Source: Sequoia sempervirens (lineage: Eukaryota > Streptophyta > Pinopsida > Cupressales > Cupressaceae). Taken from it: DNA of 64,000 bases. This document shows, in pieces, positions 47,405 through 58,682 of the stretch; positions within the stretch are counted from its first letter, which is position 1, and each line of letters opens with the position of its first letter. The notes beneath the pieces are model-generated. The model had not been told where the DNA came from and ran no database searches. It saw only the letters and a list, made by a program, of their open reading frames with translations. Location: the NCBI GenBank assembly GCA_007258455.2, contig VDFB02047230.1, positions 154,801,797 through 154,865,796 of the forward strand. Direction: 5' to 3'. Made by a program: the position numbers and the translations under genes.

Positions 47405-49905
47405 CATATTACACTTGAACCCTTAAGGGATCGATCTAGTTGAACGTAGCTTGGAATGATTCGGTGTGTTTGGGTGTGAAAGAAAACCATGCCTAGTGTA
47501 AACATACATATTTGGATGTGTTGGAATAGTTTGTTTGGTTATACGAGTTGTATAATGAAAGTTGCACCACTTTGCAACTTTCCACTGCTTGCATTTGACA
47601 CTTTTTCCATCAACTGAAAACTAGACACCACAGGAAAACCACTCTGAGATAACAAAAACTGAGAGAATTTGTTGTAGAGGGGTCTAACATGATCCCATAG
47701 GATCAGATGGTAATTTTCTAAGCCTCACGGTATCCGAGTAACAACATCATGAAGTTTTCGGCCATTTTGCACTTTGGACCCTTAAGGGATCGATCCGGTT
47801 GAACGTAGCTCAGAGCGATTCCGCATGTTTGGGTACGAAAGAGGACCATGCGTAGCATAAACATACCTATTCAAACACGTTGGAATAGTTTTTTTGGTCA
47901 CACGAATTGCAGAACAAAAGTTGCACCACTTTGCAACTTTCCACTACTTGCATTTGACACTTTTTCCATCAACTGAAAACTGGACACCATAGGAAAACCA
48001 CTCCAAGATAATAAAAACAAAGAGAGGTTATTGTAGAGAGGTCCAAATTGATCCCATAGGGTCAGATGAAAAGTTTCTAAGCCTCACGGTATTTGAGTAA
48101 CAACATCCTGAAGTTTACAGCCATTTTGCATTTTGGACCCTTAAGCGATCGATCCAATTGAATGTAGCTTGGAGCAATTCTACATGTTTGGGTGCAAAAG
48201 AGGACCATTCCTAGTGTAAAAATACCTATTCGAATGCGTTGGAACATTTCATTTGGTCACACGAGTTGCAAAACGAAAGTTGCACCACTTTGCAACTTTC
48301 CACTACTTGTATTTGACACTTTTTCCATCAACTTAAAACTAGATACCACAAGAAAACAACTCCAAGATTAAAAAAAAATACAATAGTTTATTGTAGAGGG
48401 GCCCAACGCAATCCCATAGGATCATATGAGAAGTTTATAAGCCTCATGGTATCCGAGTAATAGCATGTTGAAGTTTGTAGCCATTTTGTACTTTAGACCC
48501 TTAAGGAATCAATTTGGTTGAACATAGCTTAGATCGATTCCATGTGTTTGGGTACAAAAGAGGATCGTTCATAGTATAAAAATACCTATTTTTACACGTT
48601 GGAACAGTTCATTTGGTCACATGAGTTGCAAAACGAAAGTTGCACCACTTTGCAAAATTCCACTACTTGCATTTGACACTTTTTCCATCAACCGAAAACT
48701 AGACACCACAAGAAAACCACTCTAAGATTAAAAAATAAAATGAGAGAGGTTATTGTAGAGGGACCTAACATGATTCCATAGAATCAGACGAGAAGTTTCT
48801 AAGCCTCACAGTATCCGAGTAACAACATGCTGAAGTTTGTAGTCATTTTGCACTTTGGACCCTTAAGGAATCAATCTGATTGAACATAGCTCGGAGCGAT
48901 TCCGCATGTTTGGGTGCATAAGAGGACCATTCCTAGTTTAAAAATACCTATTTGGATGCATTGGAATAGTTTTTTTGGTCACATGAGTTGCAAAATGAAA
49001 GTTGCACCACTTTGCAACTTTCCACTGCTTGAATTTGACACTTTTTCCATCAACTAAAAATTGGACACCACGGGAAAACCACTCTGAGATAACAAAAACC
49101 AAGAGAGGTTATTGGAGAGGGGCCCAAAAAAATCCCATAGGATTAGAAAAAAAAATTCTAAGCATCATGGTATCCGAGTAACAAAATGTTGAAGTTTGCA
49201 GTCATTTTGCACTTTGGACCCATAAGGAATCGATTTGGTTGAACATAGCTCGGAGTGATTCTATGTGTTTAGGTGCAAAAGATGACTATGCCTAGTGTGA
49301 ACATACCTATTTGGATGCATTGGAATAGTTCATTTGGTCACACGAGTTGCAGAACAAAAGTTGCACCACTTTGCAACTTTCCACTGCTTGCATTTGATAC
49401 TTTTTCCATCAACTGAAAACTGGACACCACAGGAAAACCACTCTAAGATAACAAAAACCGAGAGAGGTTATTGTAGAGGGGCCCAACACGATCCCATAGG
49501 ATTAGACAAGAAGTTTGTAAGCCTCACGGTATTTGAGTAACATGCTGAAGTTTGTAGTCATTTTGCACTTTGGACCCTTAAGGGATCGTTCCAGTTGAAT
49601 GTAGCTCAGAGTGATTCTGCGTGTTTGGGTGCAAAAGAGGACCATGCCTAGCATAATCATATCTATTCGGATGCATTGGAATAGTTCGCTTGGTCACATG
49701 AGTTACAGAATGAAAGTTGCACCACTTTACAACTTTCCACTATTTGCATTTGACACTTTTTCTATCAACTAAAAGTTGGACACCATAGGAAAACCACTCC
49801 GAGATAACAAAAACTGAGAGGTTATTGTAGATGACCCCAATGCAATCCTATAGGTTTAGATGAATATTTTTTAAGTTCCATGGTATCCGAGTAATACCTC
49901 GTCAA
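47405..49905. repeat. Satellite array, seven units of about 360 bp
   Basis: Units begin with (G/A)ACCCTTAAG(G/C) near 47415, 47775, 48135, 48495, 48855, 49215 and 49570. Each unit contains GATCGAT-like, TTTGGTCACACGAGTTGCA-like, and GGTATCCGAGTAACA-like segments. The best preserved core is GAAAGTTGCACCACTTTGCA followed by ACTTTCC, a 10-bp inverted repeat around a 6-base loop. Units differ by about 10-15 percent by eye. The array abuts the SPT16 fragment on its right. Confidence 0.9.
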
Positions 49906-49907
49906 AG

Positions 49908-50262
49908 ATTGCTACCCTTTGAAAGGAACTCCATGAAAACCAAGCTCTTTAAATGGTATATCAAACTCTAGTTCAAAATATTTTAGATGAGGCTGCTCCC
50001 ATAGCTCTCTTACTTGCTTGAGAAAGCCTTGAAACTTTGTATTGATTTTATTTTTTCCTATCCCTCTCTTGTTGTTCTTCCTCAATTTCATTAGGATCAT
50101 ACATTAACCTTCTTTCCCCTCCTAAATTTTGGACCACATCCATTACCTCCACATAAAACTTGAAATCCTTGGTCTTCTTGGTTCCCATTCCTTTTTATGG
50201 TTATGCTAATGAAAATGAAGCAAAGTAATAATCTCCTTCTCTTCTGGTTGGAATAATGAATG
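49908..50262 (-). pseudogene. SPT16: SPT16 (FACT complex) gene fragment
   Basis: On the minus strand, in three pieces: EEKEIITLLHFH-stop-HNH (about 50210-50262); then TKKTKDFKFYVEVMDVVQNL and YDPNEIEEEQQERDRK (about 50065-50185); then, after an extra A in an A-run near 50060, KFQGFLKQVRELWEQP and ELEFDIPFKELGFHGVPF to 49912. This is the strongly conserved middle region of the histone chaperone subunit SPT16, which with SSRP1/POB3 moves nucleosomes during transcription and replication. Family resemblance is unmistakable by eye. It is a fragment of about 115 codons from a protein of over 1000, cut at both ends. One end meets the satellite array and the other runs out before the CT-rich block, so it was captured or left by rearrangement. 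Confidence 0.88.
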
Positions 50263-50284
50263 TTTAATGTTTTAATACATGATT

Positions 50285-50432
50285 TCAACTCTCTCTTCTA
50301 CTCTCTCCCTCCCCATCTCCCACTCTCCCACTCTCCCAACCTCTCCCACTCTTTCCCACTCTCTCCCACCCTTTTTCCATTTTCTTCTCACCCTCTTTAT
50401 CTCTCTCTCCCTCAACTTCCCACGACCCATCT
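50285..50432. repeat. CT-rich block, left
   Basis: Pyrimidine tract of CTCTCCCACTCTCCCACTCT type, nearly pure C/T on the plus strand. Such mirror-rich tracts can adopt triplex structure. A partner block is at 52767-52935 in the same orientation. Confidence 0.85.
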
Positions 50433-50439
50433 CCCGTTT

Positions 50440-52765
50440 GATTTTGATTTTTGATTTTTTGATTGATGGATTATGAGGATTTGAGTGATGATCTTCGATT
50501 TTTCGATTTTGAGATTTTCGATCGCCTGATCTTGATCTGATGACGCGCTGGATTTCGTTTGATGCTGATTTTTCTGATTTCTGATTTTGATTTTTCGAGG
50601 TTTGATTAACGGATTTTGCCTGATTTAAATGGATTTTTGTACCAAAGATCGATTCGATTTTGAAAGATTTTGATCTGATCCTGAAGAAAAACGATTTGAT
50701 TTTGTTTTGATCCGGCACGGATCTCCTGATCTGATTTTGTTTGATTTTGACCTGATTTTGATTGAGTGATGGCGTTGGATTTTTTGATCCGCTGACGCCG
50801 GATCGCTCGTCTGGTCTTGAGTTCTTTCGGATTTTTGATTTTGAGATTTTCTGATTTTTCTGATTTTGAGTGTTCGATCTGATTTCTCGTTCGATTTGAT
50901 TGATTTTTGCGGATTTTGAGATTTTCTGATTTCTTCGATTTTGATGAACTGATTGATTTTGATTTCAAAGCGGATTTTGATTGATTTTTGCTGATGCCTG
51001 ATTTGATTTTTAAAAAAACATTGAGTTTCAAGGATCCTGTCCGTGTTTTGATTTTGATTGATTTTCTGATTTGCGCCGGATTGATTTCTTGATTTTTGCC
51101 TGATTTCAACGGATTTCTGATGATTTTGATTTTGATTGATTTGAATTTTTTTGATTTCGGCTGATTCTGATGACGTGATTTGATTTGCCTGATTTTTGAT
51201 TTTGATGCCTGATTTTTGCCGGATTGATTTTGATGCCTGATGCGATTTTGATTTTGATTTTTAAAAATGATTTTGCAGCGCCTGATTGTCCGATTTTGAT
51301 TTTTTGATGCGCGTTGATTTTGATTTCGTTTGATTGATTTGATTCTCTGCGCCGAGTCGATTTTCGCGCCTCTGATTGAAACAAAAAGAAAATGACTTGA
51401 AAAAATTGTTTTGATGTTTGATTTGATTGACGTTTGATTCTGATTTTGATTGAACTGATGAAGATCTTTGATGATTTTGATCGGCAAACCTGATTTCTGA
51501 TCGCGCCTGATCTGATTTGCCTGATTTCGTGTTTGCCTGATTCGTCGATTTTGCGTTCGATTTTCTGCAGCCTGATTTCGCCGCGATTTCTGCTGGACGG
51601 AGATTTGACGTTTGTTTGATTTTTGCCTGATTTTGTTTGATTTTTGCCTGATTGATGGAAGCGTTTGATTTATTTTGATCGTTTTGATTGTTCTTGATGC
51701 GCCTGATTTTTGTTTGATCCGTTTGAGGATTTGCGGATCCGCCTGATTGATGACCCGTGCCAAACGATTTTCTGATTTGAGATTTTGCCTGTTGATTTTG
51801 CGCCTGATTTTGAAGCGCCTGATTTTCGTTTGATCCGCAAGTTTGATGCGCCTGATTTTTGATTTTTGCGCCGATTTTTGAAAATTGATTTTTGATTGAT
51901 CGCATTGATTTTGATTTTGATTGATTTGATTTGCCGATTTCCTGCTGATTTTAAGCGGATGGGTTTTGATTTAAAAACGGATTTTCGCCATTGATCCTGA
52001 CGCAAGCGTTGATTTTGATTTTGCGCCGATGCCTGATTTGCGCCTGATTTTGCCGATCGCTTGATTTTGCCTGATTCTGCAGCGGATCCTGATTTTGATT
52101 TTCAAAAAAAGATTTTGATTGATTTGCCGATCTGCCTGATTGTCCTGATTTTGATTATCTGACGATGTTTGATCGTTTGATTTTGTTGATTTGCCGATTC
52201 TGATTTGATTTTGATTTGATTTCGTCTGATTTCGATCGCGCCTGATTTCGTTTGATTGATCTGCCTGATTTCGCGCCTGATCGCGCCTGATTTGCCTGAG
52301 ATTTCGCCTGATCTGATCTTGATTTTGCCTGAAAAATGGATTTGTTTGATTTTAAAAACGATCTGATTGATTTTAAAGATCGCCTGATTTTGACGGATTT
52401 TGGAAGCTGAGCCGATGCCTGATGCGCTGCCGGATGATTTGATGCCGGAGGTCGCCGGATGATGCCGCCTGATTTGCAGATTTGCCGATTTTGCAGATGC
52501 GCGCCTCTCGATTTTGATTTTTAAACGGATTTTAGCGTTTGATTTTTGATCCGAAATGATTTAAAATGATTTTTTGATCGGCAAGATTTTGATTTAAAGA
52601 AACGGATGATCTCGCCTGATTTATGCCTGATTTTGTCCGGATTGATGCCTGATTTTGATCGCCTGATCCGGATCTGCCCGGATTTTAAAAGCCGATTTCG
52701 GCATTGATCCGCCTGATTTCGTTTGATTGATCGCGCCTGATCTTGACGCTGATCTGATTTTACCA
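50440..52765. repeat. 2.3 kb low-complexity array of TGATTTTGATT and CGCCTGATTT words
   Basis: Built from irregular repeats of TGATTT(T)GATT, TTTGCCTGATTT and GCGCCTGATTTTGA, with unusually many CpG dinucleotides (for example CGCGCCTGATCGCGCCTGAT near 52271). Because reverse words AATCAAAATCAG lack stops, all minus frames stay open for long stretches (385 codons at 50606-51763, 214 at 51261-51905). Their Asn/Gln/Lys/Ser/Ile-only products are not credible proteins. Both ends meet CT-rich blocks. Confidence 0.85.
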
Positions 52766-52766
52766 C

Positions 52767-52935
52767 ACCCCCTCCCCCACTCTCTCCTACTCTCCTAAAC
52801 TCTCCCACTCTCTCCCATTCTCTTCCTCCCTCCCTCCTCGAGCTCCCACTCTCTTCAACCCTCTACCACCCTCTCCCACTCTCTCACAGCATCTCCCAAC
52901 CTCTCTCTCCCACTCTCCCCCACTCTCTCCCACTG
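52767..52935. repeat. CT-rich block, right
   Basis: CTCCCCCACTCTCTCCTACT type pyrimidine tract, same strand as the left block. Together the two enclose the TGATTT array. Confidence 0.85.
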
Positions 52936-52992
52936 TTTGATTATGTCTTGCTTGACATGTATCCCAAATAAACAAAAAAATGTCAAAACTAA

Positions 52993-53031
52993 GACATAAC
53001 GCGAGCGTGTTATAATGCGCTCAAGTTATAG
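52993..53031 (-). repeat. Right inverted motif
   Basis: CATAACGCGAGCGTGTTATA followed by ATGCGCTCAAGTTATAG. Inverted relative to 42501-42539 with about three mismatches. Confidence 0.7.
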
Positions 53032-54741
53032 TTTGCTTTAGGAATCCCCAAGCCTTAGCATTGGTATTTGCCTTGGAATACCAACCCAAAGGCTTGGACG
53101 ACATTCCCAATGACCATAGATGTGTTTTTGCAAATTCTACAATTTTTTTACATAATCAGGTTTGTCCTCACTGTCAGGATTGCATTTGATTCAATATCGA
53201 CAAAATCGAACACATGGGCAATGTTAGGTTCTCTCTTAGCTATCCAATGATGTAATTTTTTTCATTTTTTGACAATGTTAAGCCTTTCATCCATAATTTC
53301 TTTTGTTTGTATTTCTTTTTTTTCTCAAAAAGTAGTGTTTGGCATTTTTTTCGTTATAAATTAACCATTCATCGAAATTTCAAATAAATTACATTTTTAG
53401 AAAGTAGACTCCATTCTACAATTTAAAAAAAAAAATCAATTACCTTCAAAAAAATTTAGGGGGAGCATGGCCAAAATTCTGCTTTTCAAGAAGTGCCCAC
53501 TTAGAAAATTAGTAAAAAATCAAATATTCATTAAAAAATTATCATAAAAATCGTGCATCAACTAGATACTGTTAGCTAACTTTTGACCATAGCAATTTTT
53601 AAAATACTACAAAAAATTTCACAGTGCTAGGGTCATACAAGAGTAGCTATGTTATCTTTTTCTAACAAAAACAACACCAATTTATGTACGTCCCTCTTTT
53701 GAACCCCTTAATTTCAATCATTTTCAAAATAAATTAGTATTTTAGAAAGTAGACTCGGAGCACTTTGATCCTTGTTTTTTGTTCCATCTCAAAATTTTGA
53801 GTGTAACTATCTTCAATTTCACATCTAAAGTCAGTATTTCCTGATTTCAGAAGAAAAAAAAGTGGCCACTTAAGCCCCTTTTTTGGGAACCATCTTGATG
53901 CACTTACCAACTAACTATTTTTGCAAAATAAACTACCATTAATTACTTGAAATAAATATTAATTTTTTTTGTAAAATAAAATTAATACCAATTAAATGTA
54001 GCCAAAATAAATAAATTAATTAAATACTAATTAAATTAACTTAAAAATTAATAAATTTAGAATTTGAAGATTAACTTGAGCTAATAAATTAAATTTTTCA
54101 TATTCAACTTAAAATTAGAAAAAGATACTTAATGCATCAAAATATTTTGAAAATAAAACTAAGCTTTGCAAATAAAAACTATTAAAATTTTAAAGAAACT
54201 ATCTTAAAGTGAATATATATATATATATGATTCAACATATATAGCTTATTTAATTTAATTTTAAATATTATTTTTTCAAAATATAATTAGATTTTAAATT
54301 CTTTATTAAGGTTCATTTTAATTATTTTTTATATTAATATTTTACAAAATTTTATCAATTGTCTCAATTTTATAAACTAAATTCTTAAAAGAAATAACTC
54401 CTCATTATGTTATCAAACAAAATTTTATTTATTCAAATATTAATTTATAAAAGTAAAATAAACAAGCCTTATATTTTTATGTATAAATTAAATATTATTT
54501 ATAAGATTCTCCATTTATTTATTTAATTCAATTTCCATATTTTTAAATATAATTATCTAAATTAAATAATTAATTAATAAACTTATGAAATATAAATGAC
54601 TTAATTAAACTTACTTTTTAATTTCTTTTTAACTATATTAAATTATTTTATAAATAATCTTTAATAAATTTTCTTTAATTAGATCCCTACATTAAATTAA
54701 TTTCCTAATTAAAAACTTATTATTTAAAACATATAAATTAA

Positions 54742-54786
<45 letters not shown>

Positions 54787-55022
54787 GAATAAATAAATAA
54801 CTAAATCATATATATTTAAATTAAATCATTTGATATTAAATAAAATTTTATTTGAAAATTTATTATTTAAATCGCATATATTAAATATTAATATTATTGA
54901 AATATATATATATATGAAAATAAATCTTAAGTTTTTAAAAACTTTAAATAAAAATTAAGAAAAAGATAAAATTAAACTTTTTCAAAGGCCTTGGCCTTGT
55001 GACATGTGTATAGGTTGTTCTT
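53032..55022. other. AT-rich DNA without recognised genes
   Basis: Becomes extremely AT-rich from about 53930 to 54990, with TTAATTAAAT words throughout, a (TA)n run at 54743-54784 and shorter ones near 54214 and 54903. No coding motif. Possibly a degenerate matrix-attachment-like or element-derived stretch; nothing firmer can be said. Confidence 0.5.
54743..54784. repeat. (TA)n microsatellite
   Basis: About 21 uninterrupted TA dinucleotides. Confidence 0.95.
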
Positions 55023-55207
55023 AGAGATTATATGGTTCATCATAAAGGCTACATCCACGGAAGCAGGGGAATATATTTATTAATCTTTGTTCTTTTTAAT
55101 ATACATTATGCTACAACAACATATATATAATATTCCTTCAAGAGGAAATACGAAAGGTCAAAGAGAAAATGAAGGGACACAGATGTCTGTTGGGATTCAT
55201 ATACCCA
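55023..55207 (+). repeat. Left LTR, 5'-truncated
   Basis: Homology to the right copy begins abruptly at AGAGATTATATGG; the first about 73 bp of the right LTR have no counterpart here. Confidence 0.65.
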
Positions 55208-55744
55208 AGAAGCACCCACTTAAAGTCCAATGGATACTACAACATATCAGACATTCCCCTACTTCTCTCCCATTGTCACATCTTGACAATATCAAGAGAA
55301 ATCCAACTTCATCTCGAAAGCCAAACACCAAGACCTCCATCACAACTAGAATGAGTGCATCCACCGCATCTCTTTGTTAATATTACAGTTGCACACATGC
55401 TCGAACTTCTCCTATTATACTTTATTCATCAATGCATCCACCGGATTGCTCAATACTCCCACCGCATGAACAATGTCTAGATGAATGCATACCTAGAATG
55501 AGTGCATTACTCTCACCGTTTCGTTAACATTCTAGCCAACAAGGCACCATCACAAGTGGCACCCCAAACTTCTCTAACAAAGGTGACTCGACCATAGGCC
55601 ACCACTACCACTGTAGCCATCTCCGCTACAACAAATGAGTGTCTCAAGAGCTTCACGTTTCTTCTTCCCATTAGATTGCTTCTCGCATTCTTCACTATAC
55701 TCCTGCCCTAGTCCTTCACCACAGACCGACCAATAACAGCTACG

Positions 55745-56058
55745 CTGTCAATCCCCAACACACCGTCTACAAAAATCTCTTCAGCTGCTCTTACAGCTGA
55801 ACCAAATAGAACTCCACCATAGGCTCTGTTAACAGTTCTCCTGGTTCTTTTCAACTTGCTCACCCTATATTCAGCAGGCCTCAAATGGGGGATCCATTGA
55901 ATTCTCTTGCCAGTGACCAGGCATTTGGGTCTGTTGGCCCTCTTCTTGGCAGCCTGGTAAATTCAATTCCCTCAAAAAATGCTTTCCTTCTTTCCTTCTG
56001 CTTCAAAAGCTCTTGGCCGAACGTTTTCTTCAATAGGCCTTTGCACTTTCTGCAGTTT
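55745..56058 (-). pseudogene. RPL34: RPL34 (60S ribosomal protein L34) pseudogene
   Basis: The minus strand reads [20 protein letters not shown] then [20 protein letters not shown] and [15 protein letters not shown] at about 55795-55960, the central region of eukaryotic L34. The N-terminal start VQR is visible near 56040, but the stretch between has indels and stops. The C-terminal end is shortened, with AEE and a few hydrophobic residues aligning after a gap. No introns are visible across this stretch, which suits a processed copy. It is antisense to the surrounding LTRs. L34 is a large-subunit ribosomal protein; this copy cannot encode it. Confidence 0.85.
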
Positions 56059-56764
56059 TTCCAACACCGGGCTCTCTATTTTTTTTTCTATCCAACACTT
56101 CACCTTTTACTTCTTGTAGTTGATTCAACTTCTTCCACCTTCATGCCTCTGTCATGAGCAGCCGCTAACTTCTTCATAGTCTATATACCAACGATACACA
56201 TGCTATCAAATTTCTTGCCACCGTTTGCTATCAACCATCCTCTCTATGCGCCCTCCATCAGGTTTCATCTGCATTAAACTTTGCATCCCACAATTTCAAC
56301 TAGCCTCGACCTACATTCTTGCTGCTCTAGTGTGTCTCTCATTCTCCACATGCAGCCACTCCACCTTTGGGCACTACAATTCATCAACTTAAATTTCTGG
56401 TTTGTAATTGTCTTGGCATTGAATTGTCTTCATGTATTTTATCTCACCTTTCACCCAATCTCCTTTTGGGCGCTAGTCTTCTTAGCATAGGCTACCATCT
56501 TCACATAAACACAGCCCCAATTTCATTATGCATGATCTGTTACCATGGCATCAAATTTGTTTCTTTTAAAGGTTTGATTGGTTATTTTTTAAAATATTTT
56601 TTCTTTGCCTCTCACTCAAGTTATGTGGGAATTTCCTCTTCCCATGGCTGTGCAGGAGTGTGCTCCTCTAGCGTGGCTAATTCTCACCCATGCAGCCTCT
56701 GCTTTCCTTCAATGATGCCTTTCTCCTCCCTGCTCTCCTTAGATCTCACAAGCTTTAATACTGA

Positions 56765-57021
56765 TTGTTAGAAATGAAGTGTAGATAAATAAACATAACA
56801 ATAGAAATAAAGATGCAAAAGATACAACACATAACATAGAGATTATGTGGTTCACCATAATGGCTACATCCATGGGAAGCAGGGTTATAGATTTATTAAT
56901 CTCTGTTCTTTTTAATATACATTATGCTACAGCAACATATATAATATTCCTTCAAGAGGAAATATGAAAGGTCAAAGAGAAAATGAAGGGACACATATGT
57001 TCATTGGGCTTCATGTACCCA
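56765..57021 (+). repeat. Right LTR
   Basis: 257 bp from TGTTAGAAATGAAG to TGTACCCA; the last 184 bp match 55023-55207. Confidence 0.6.
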
Positions 57022-58682
57022 ATAGTTGTCCTTATAATTAACTTTATTTGTTTAATATTGTAGTGTCATAAATTGCACCCTATAGTAGTTTCACACTTGC
57101 ACATTTAGCTTGTTGCATTTATGGCACCTCACCACATTAATGACGAAAACCTATGAGTCATAATTTCATGATTCCAACTTCATAAAGAACAAGGATGAAG
57201 CATTAGTAGTCCGTACACCTCATTTCTTGTAAATTTTTGAGCAAGATAGTTGCACATCATGCAAACATCCATGTGACGCCCTAGAGCATCCCCAAACTTT
57301 TTGAGTTTCAAATGAGGGAATCTCATGTCCTTTTACTGTGACACATGTCATTGCAGTGGAATTGTCAGTGTAATGTCTCTTCCCACCCATGCAGCCTCAC
57401 AAAACCTCTCTTTTCACTCTTTCTTTCATTCATTCTCACTGCTTCTTATTCAATCTTGCTCTCTTGCTCTATTATGCTTCTACATCTTTTCTCTTGCTTT
57501 CCATAGCAATGCTCTGCCAGATTATCGTCTCAACAATGTTCAATCAAGGCTCTCTTGTAAACTTGGCATGTCTCGTCTATCAAGCCAAGAGGGGGGCCAC
57601 AAATTGTTGGCAATGCTCTCTTGTCTACTTTGTCTCATCTATTTACTACTATCTAATCATCTTGTCTATTACATTCACGATTGGAGCTCTCGTCCATATT
57701 GGGGTTTATTTCTATCACACGTCTCATCTTTACTTTCATGTCATTTTGTCGATCTTTTTCTATCTAGTTGTTCATGGAGGTGGAAACACCAAAATGAGGG
57801 TTTGACTAAAGCAATCCTTGAAATAACCCCAATATTTTTCCTCATATTTTTTGTGTCTAGATGTTCAAAGTCAAGAAGTTGGGTGTTGAAAATTCTAGGT
57901 TCTTTCTTTCTTATTTGATAAGGATGACGATGCAGGGCACAAATGTCCCCACAGGGCACTTTTGTCTGTTGGTCAAGACTTTACGCTTTTGGGGGAAAAA
58001 TTTGTTAAGTCCTAAGCTCTTTGCTTCTATGATTTGTACTTTGTAATTCTATATCAATTTATGTTAAATTGCATTTTTATCATTCTTACTTTTAATAGCT
58101 CAATTCTTTATTTAATCAAGTTATTACAATATTCTTCATTTCATACTTTGTGACTTGAGCTTGTACTTTGAGGTAATTGAGGGTTATTCTCTCCCTTTAG
58201 AATTTGTTTGTCTTGAGACTTGGGAGTAGTGGTAGGCTATCCAAATATTTTTTTTCTAAGTAAAACTTAAATTAGGTTCAAGAACCATGAAAAAATTAGA
58301 GTAAAAAATGTGTAAGATGTTTGCAATTGTACATATAATTTCTCCCACACCTGGATAGCCTACCACCCAACACAATGGAACATCTATACATTAAAATAAC
58401 CACCTTATAGTTCTACCTTAAATTATGATCTCACCCCCATACTAAGAGGGTTAGCTTTGATATGATTTCATGTCAATCTTATGGCCTTGAAAGGGAATCT
58501 TTCCATCAACACTTGACATTCATCCCTATTTCTTTTAAGGAATACCCTCATATGTAGCCCAATCTGAAACCTAGTTTCTTTTCCTATCAATATGAGAGAA
58601 TCTAGCCTCCTCAAAACCTTCAATCACACACCTAGAAGCCTCAATGATGGACTCTATTTTCTATCTTTGAACTGCCCCACCC
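57022..58682. other. Unclassified DNA with one 197-codon open frame
   Basis: The plus frame 57325-57918 is the longest here: Ser/Leu/Cys/His-rich, hydrophobic, no recognised domain or clear signal peptide. It overlaps a second open frame (57389-57805). Both are probably consequences of C/T-rich composition. Nothing else recognised. Confidence 0.35.

Larger units (their letters stand above)
42501..53031. mobile_element. 10.5 kb segment bounded by inverted 39-bp motifs, candidate DNA transposon
   Basis: The left motif 42501-42539 (CTATAACATGAGCGCATTAT...) and right motif 52993-53031 are inverted relative to each other with about 35 of 38 bases matching. Partial similarity continues inward for some 20 bases. 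Inside lie a spliced gene, PPR fold-backs, a satellite array, an SPT16 fragment and a low-complexity array. Gene-fragment content would suit a Pack-MULE or CACTA-like capture element. However, no 8-9 bp or 3-bp target duplication and no CACTA terminus is seen, and each motif is partly palindromic. Treat as a hypothesis. Confidence 0.35.
55023..57021 (+). mobile_element. Small LTR-flanked element carrying a captured gene
   Basis: Direct repeats 55023-55207 and 56838-57021 share AGAGATTAT(A/G)TGGTTCA, TTTTTAATATACATTATGCT, TTCCTTCAAGAGGAAATA and GTCAAAGAGAAAATGAAGGG. They resemble plant copia LTRs, which often hold a wound-box-like AGAGATTACGTGGTTC. The right LTR probably starts TGTTAGAAATG at 56765 and ends CCCA at 57021; the left one is 5'-truncated at 55023. 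The 1.6 kb interior has no gag or pol motif but an RPL34 copy in the opposite orientation. No primer site recognised after 55207. Confidence 0.6.

Noticed and set aside
47405..49905. CRISPR-like regular repeats
   Set aside because: Units are 360 bp head-to-tail without unique spacers, in plant nuclear DNA; this is a satellite.
50272..50718. Minus frame of 148 codons and plus frames of 60-65 codons over the CT-rich block
   Set aside because: Arg/Glu/Gly-rich or Ser/Pro/Leu-rich products of a pyrimidine tract; no conserved features.
50606..51905. Minus-strand open frames of 385 and 214 codons
   Set aside because: They are read from the TGATTT low-complexity array, whose reverse complement lacks stop codons in every frame; products are only Asn/Gln/Lys/Ser/Ile/Arg repeats with no start context or domain.
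42501..53031. CACTA or classic Mutator assignment for the bounded segment
   Set aside because: Ends do not read CACTA, no 3-bp or 9-bp target duplication is visible, and no transposase DDE/D domain was found inside.
57325..57918. 197-codon plus frame as a gene
   Set aside because: Hydrophobic Ser/Leu/Cys-rich composition, a second overlapping frame equally open, and no recognised domain; reported only within an unclassified stretch.
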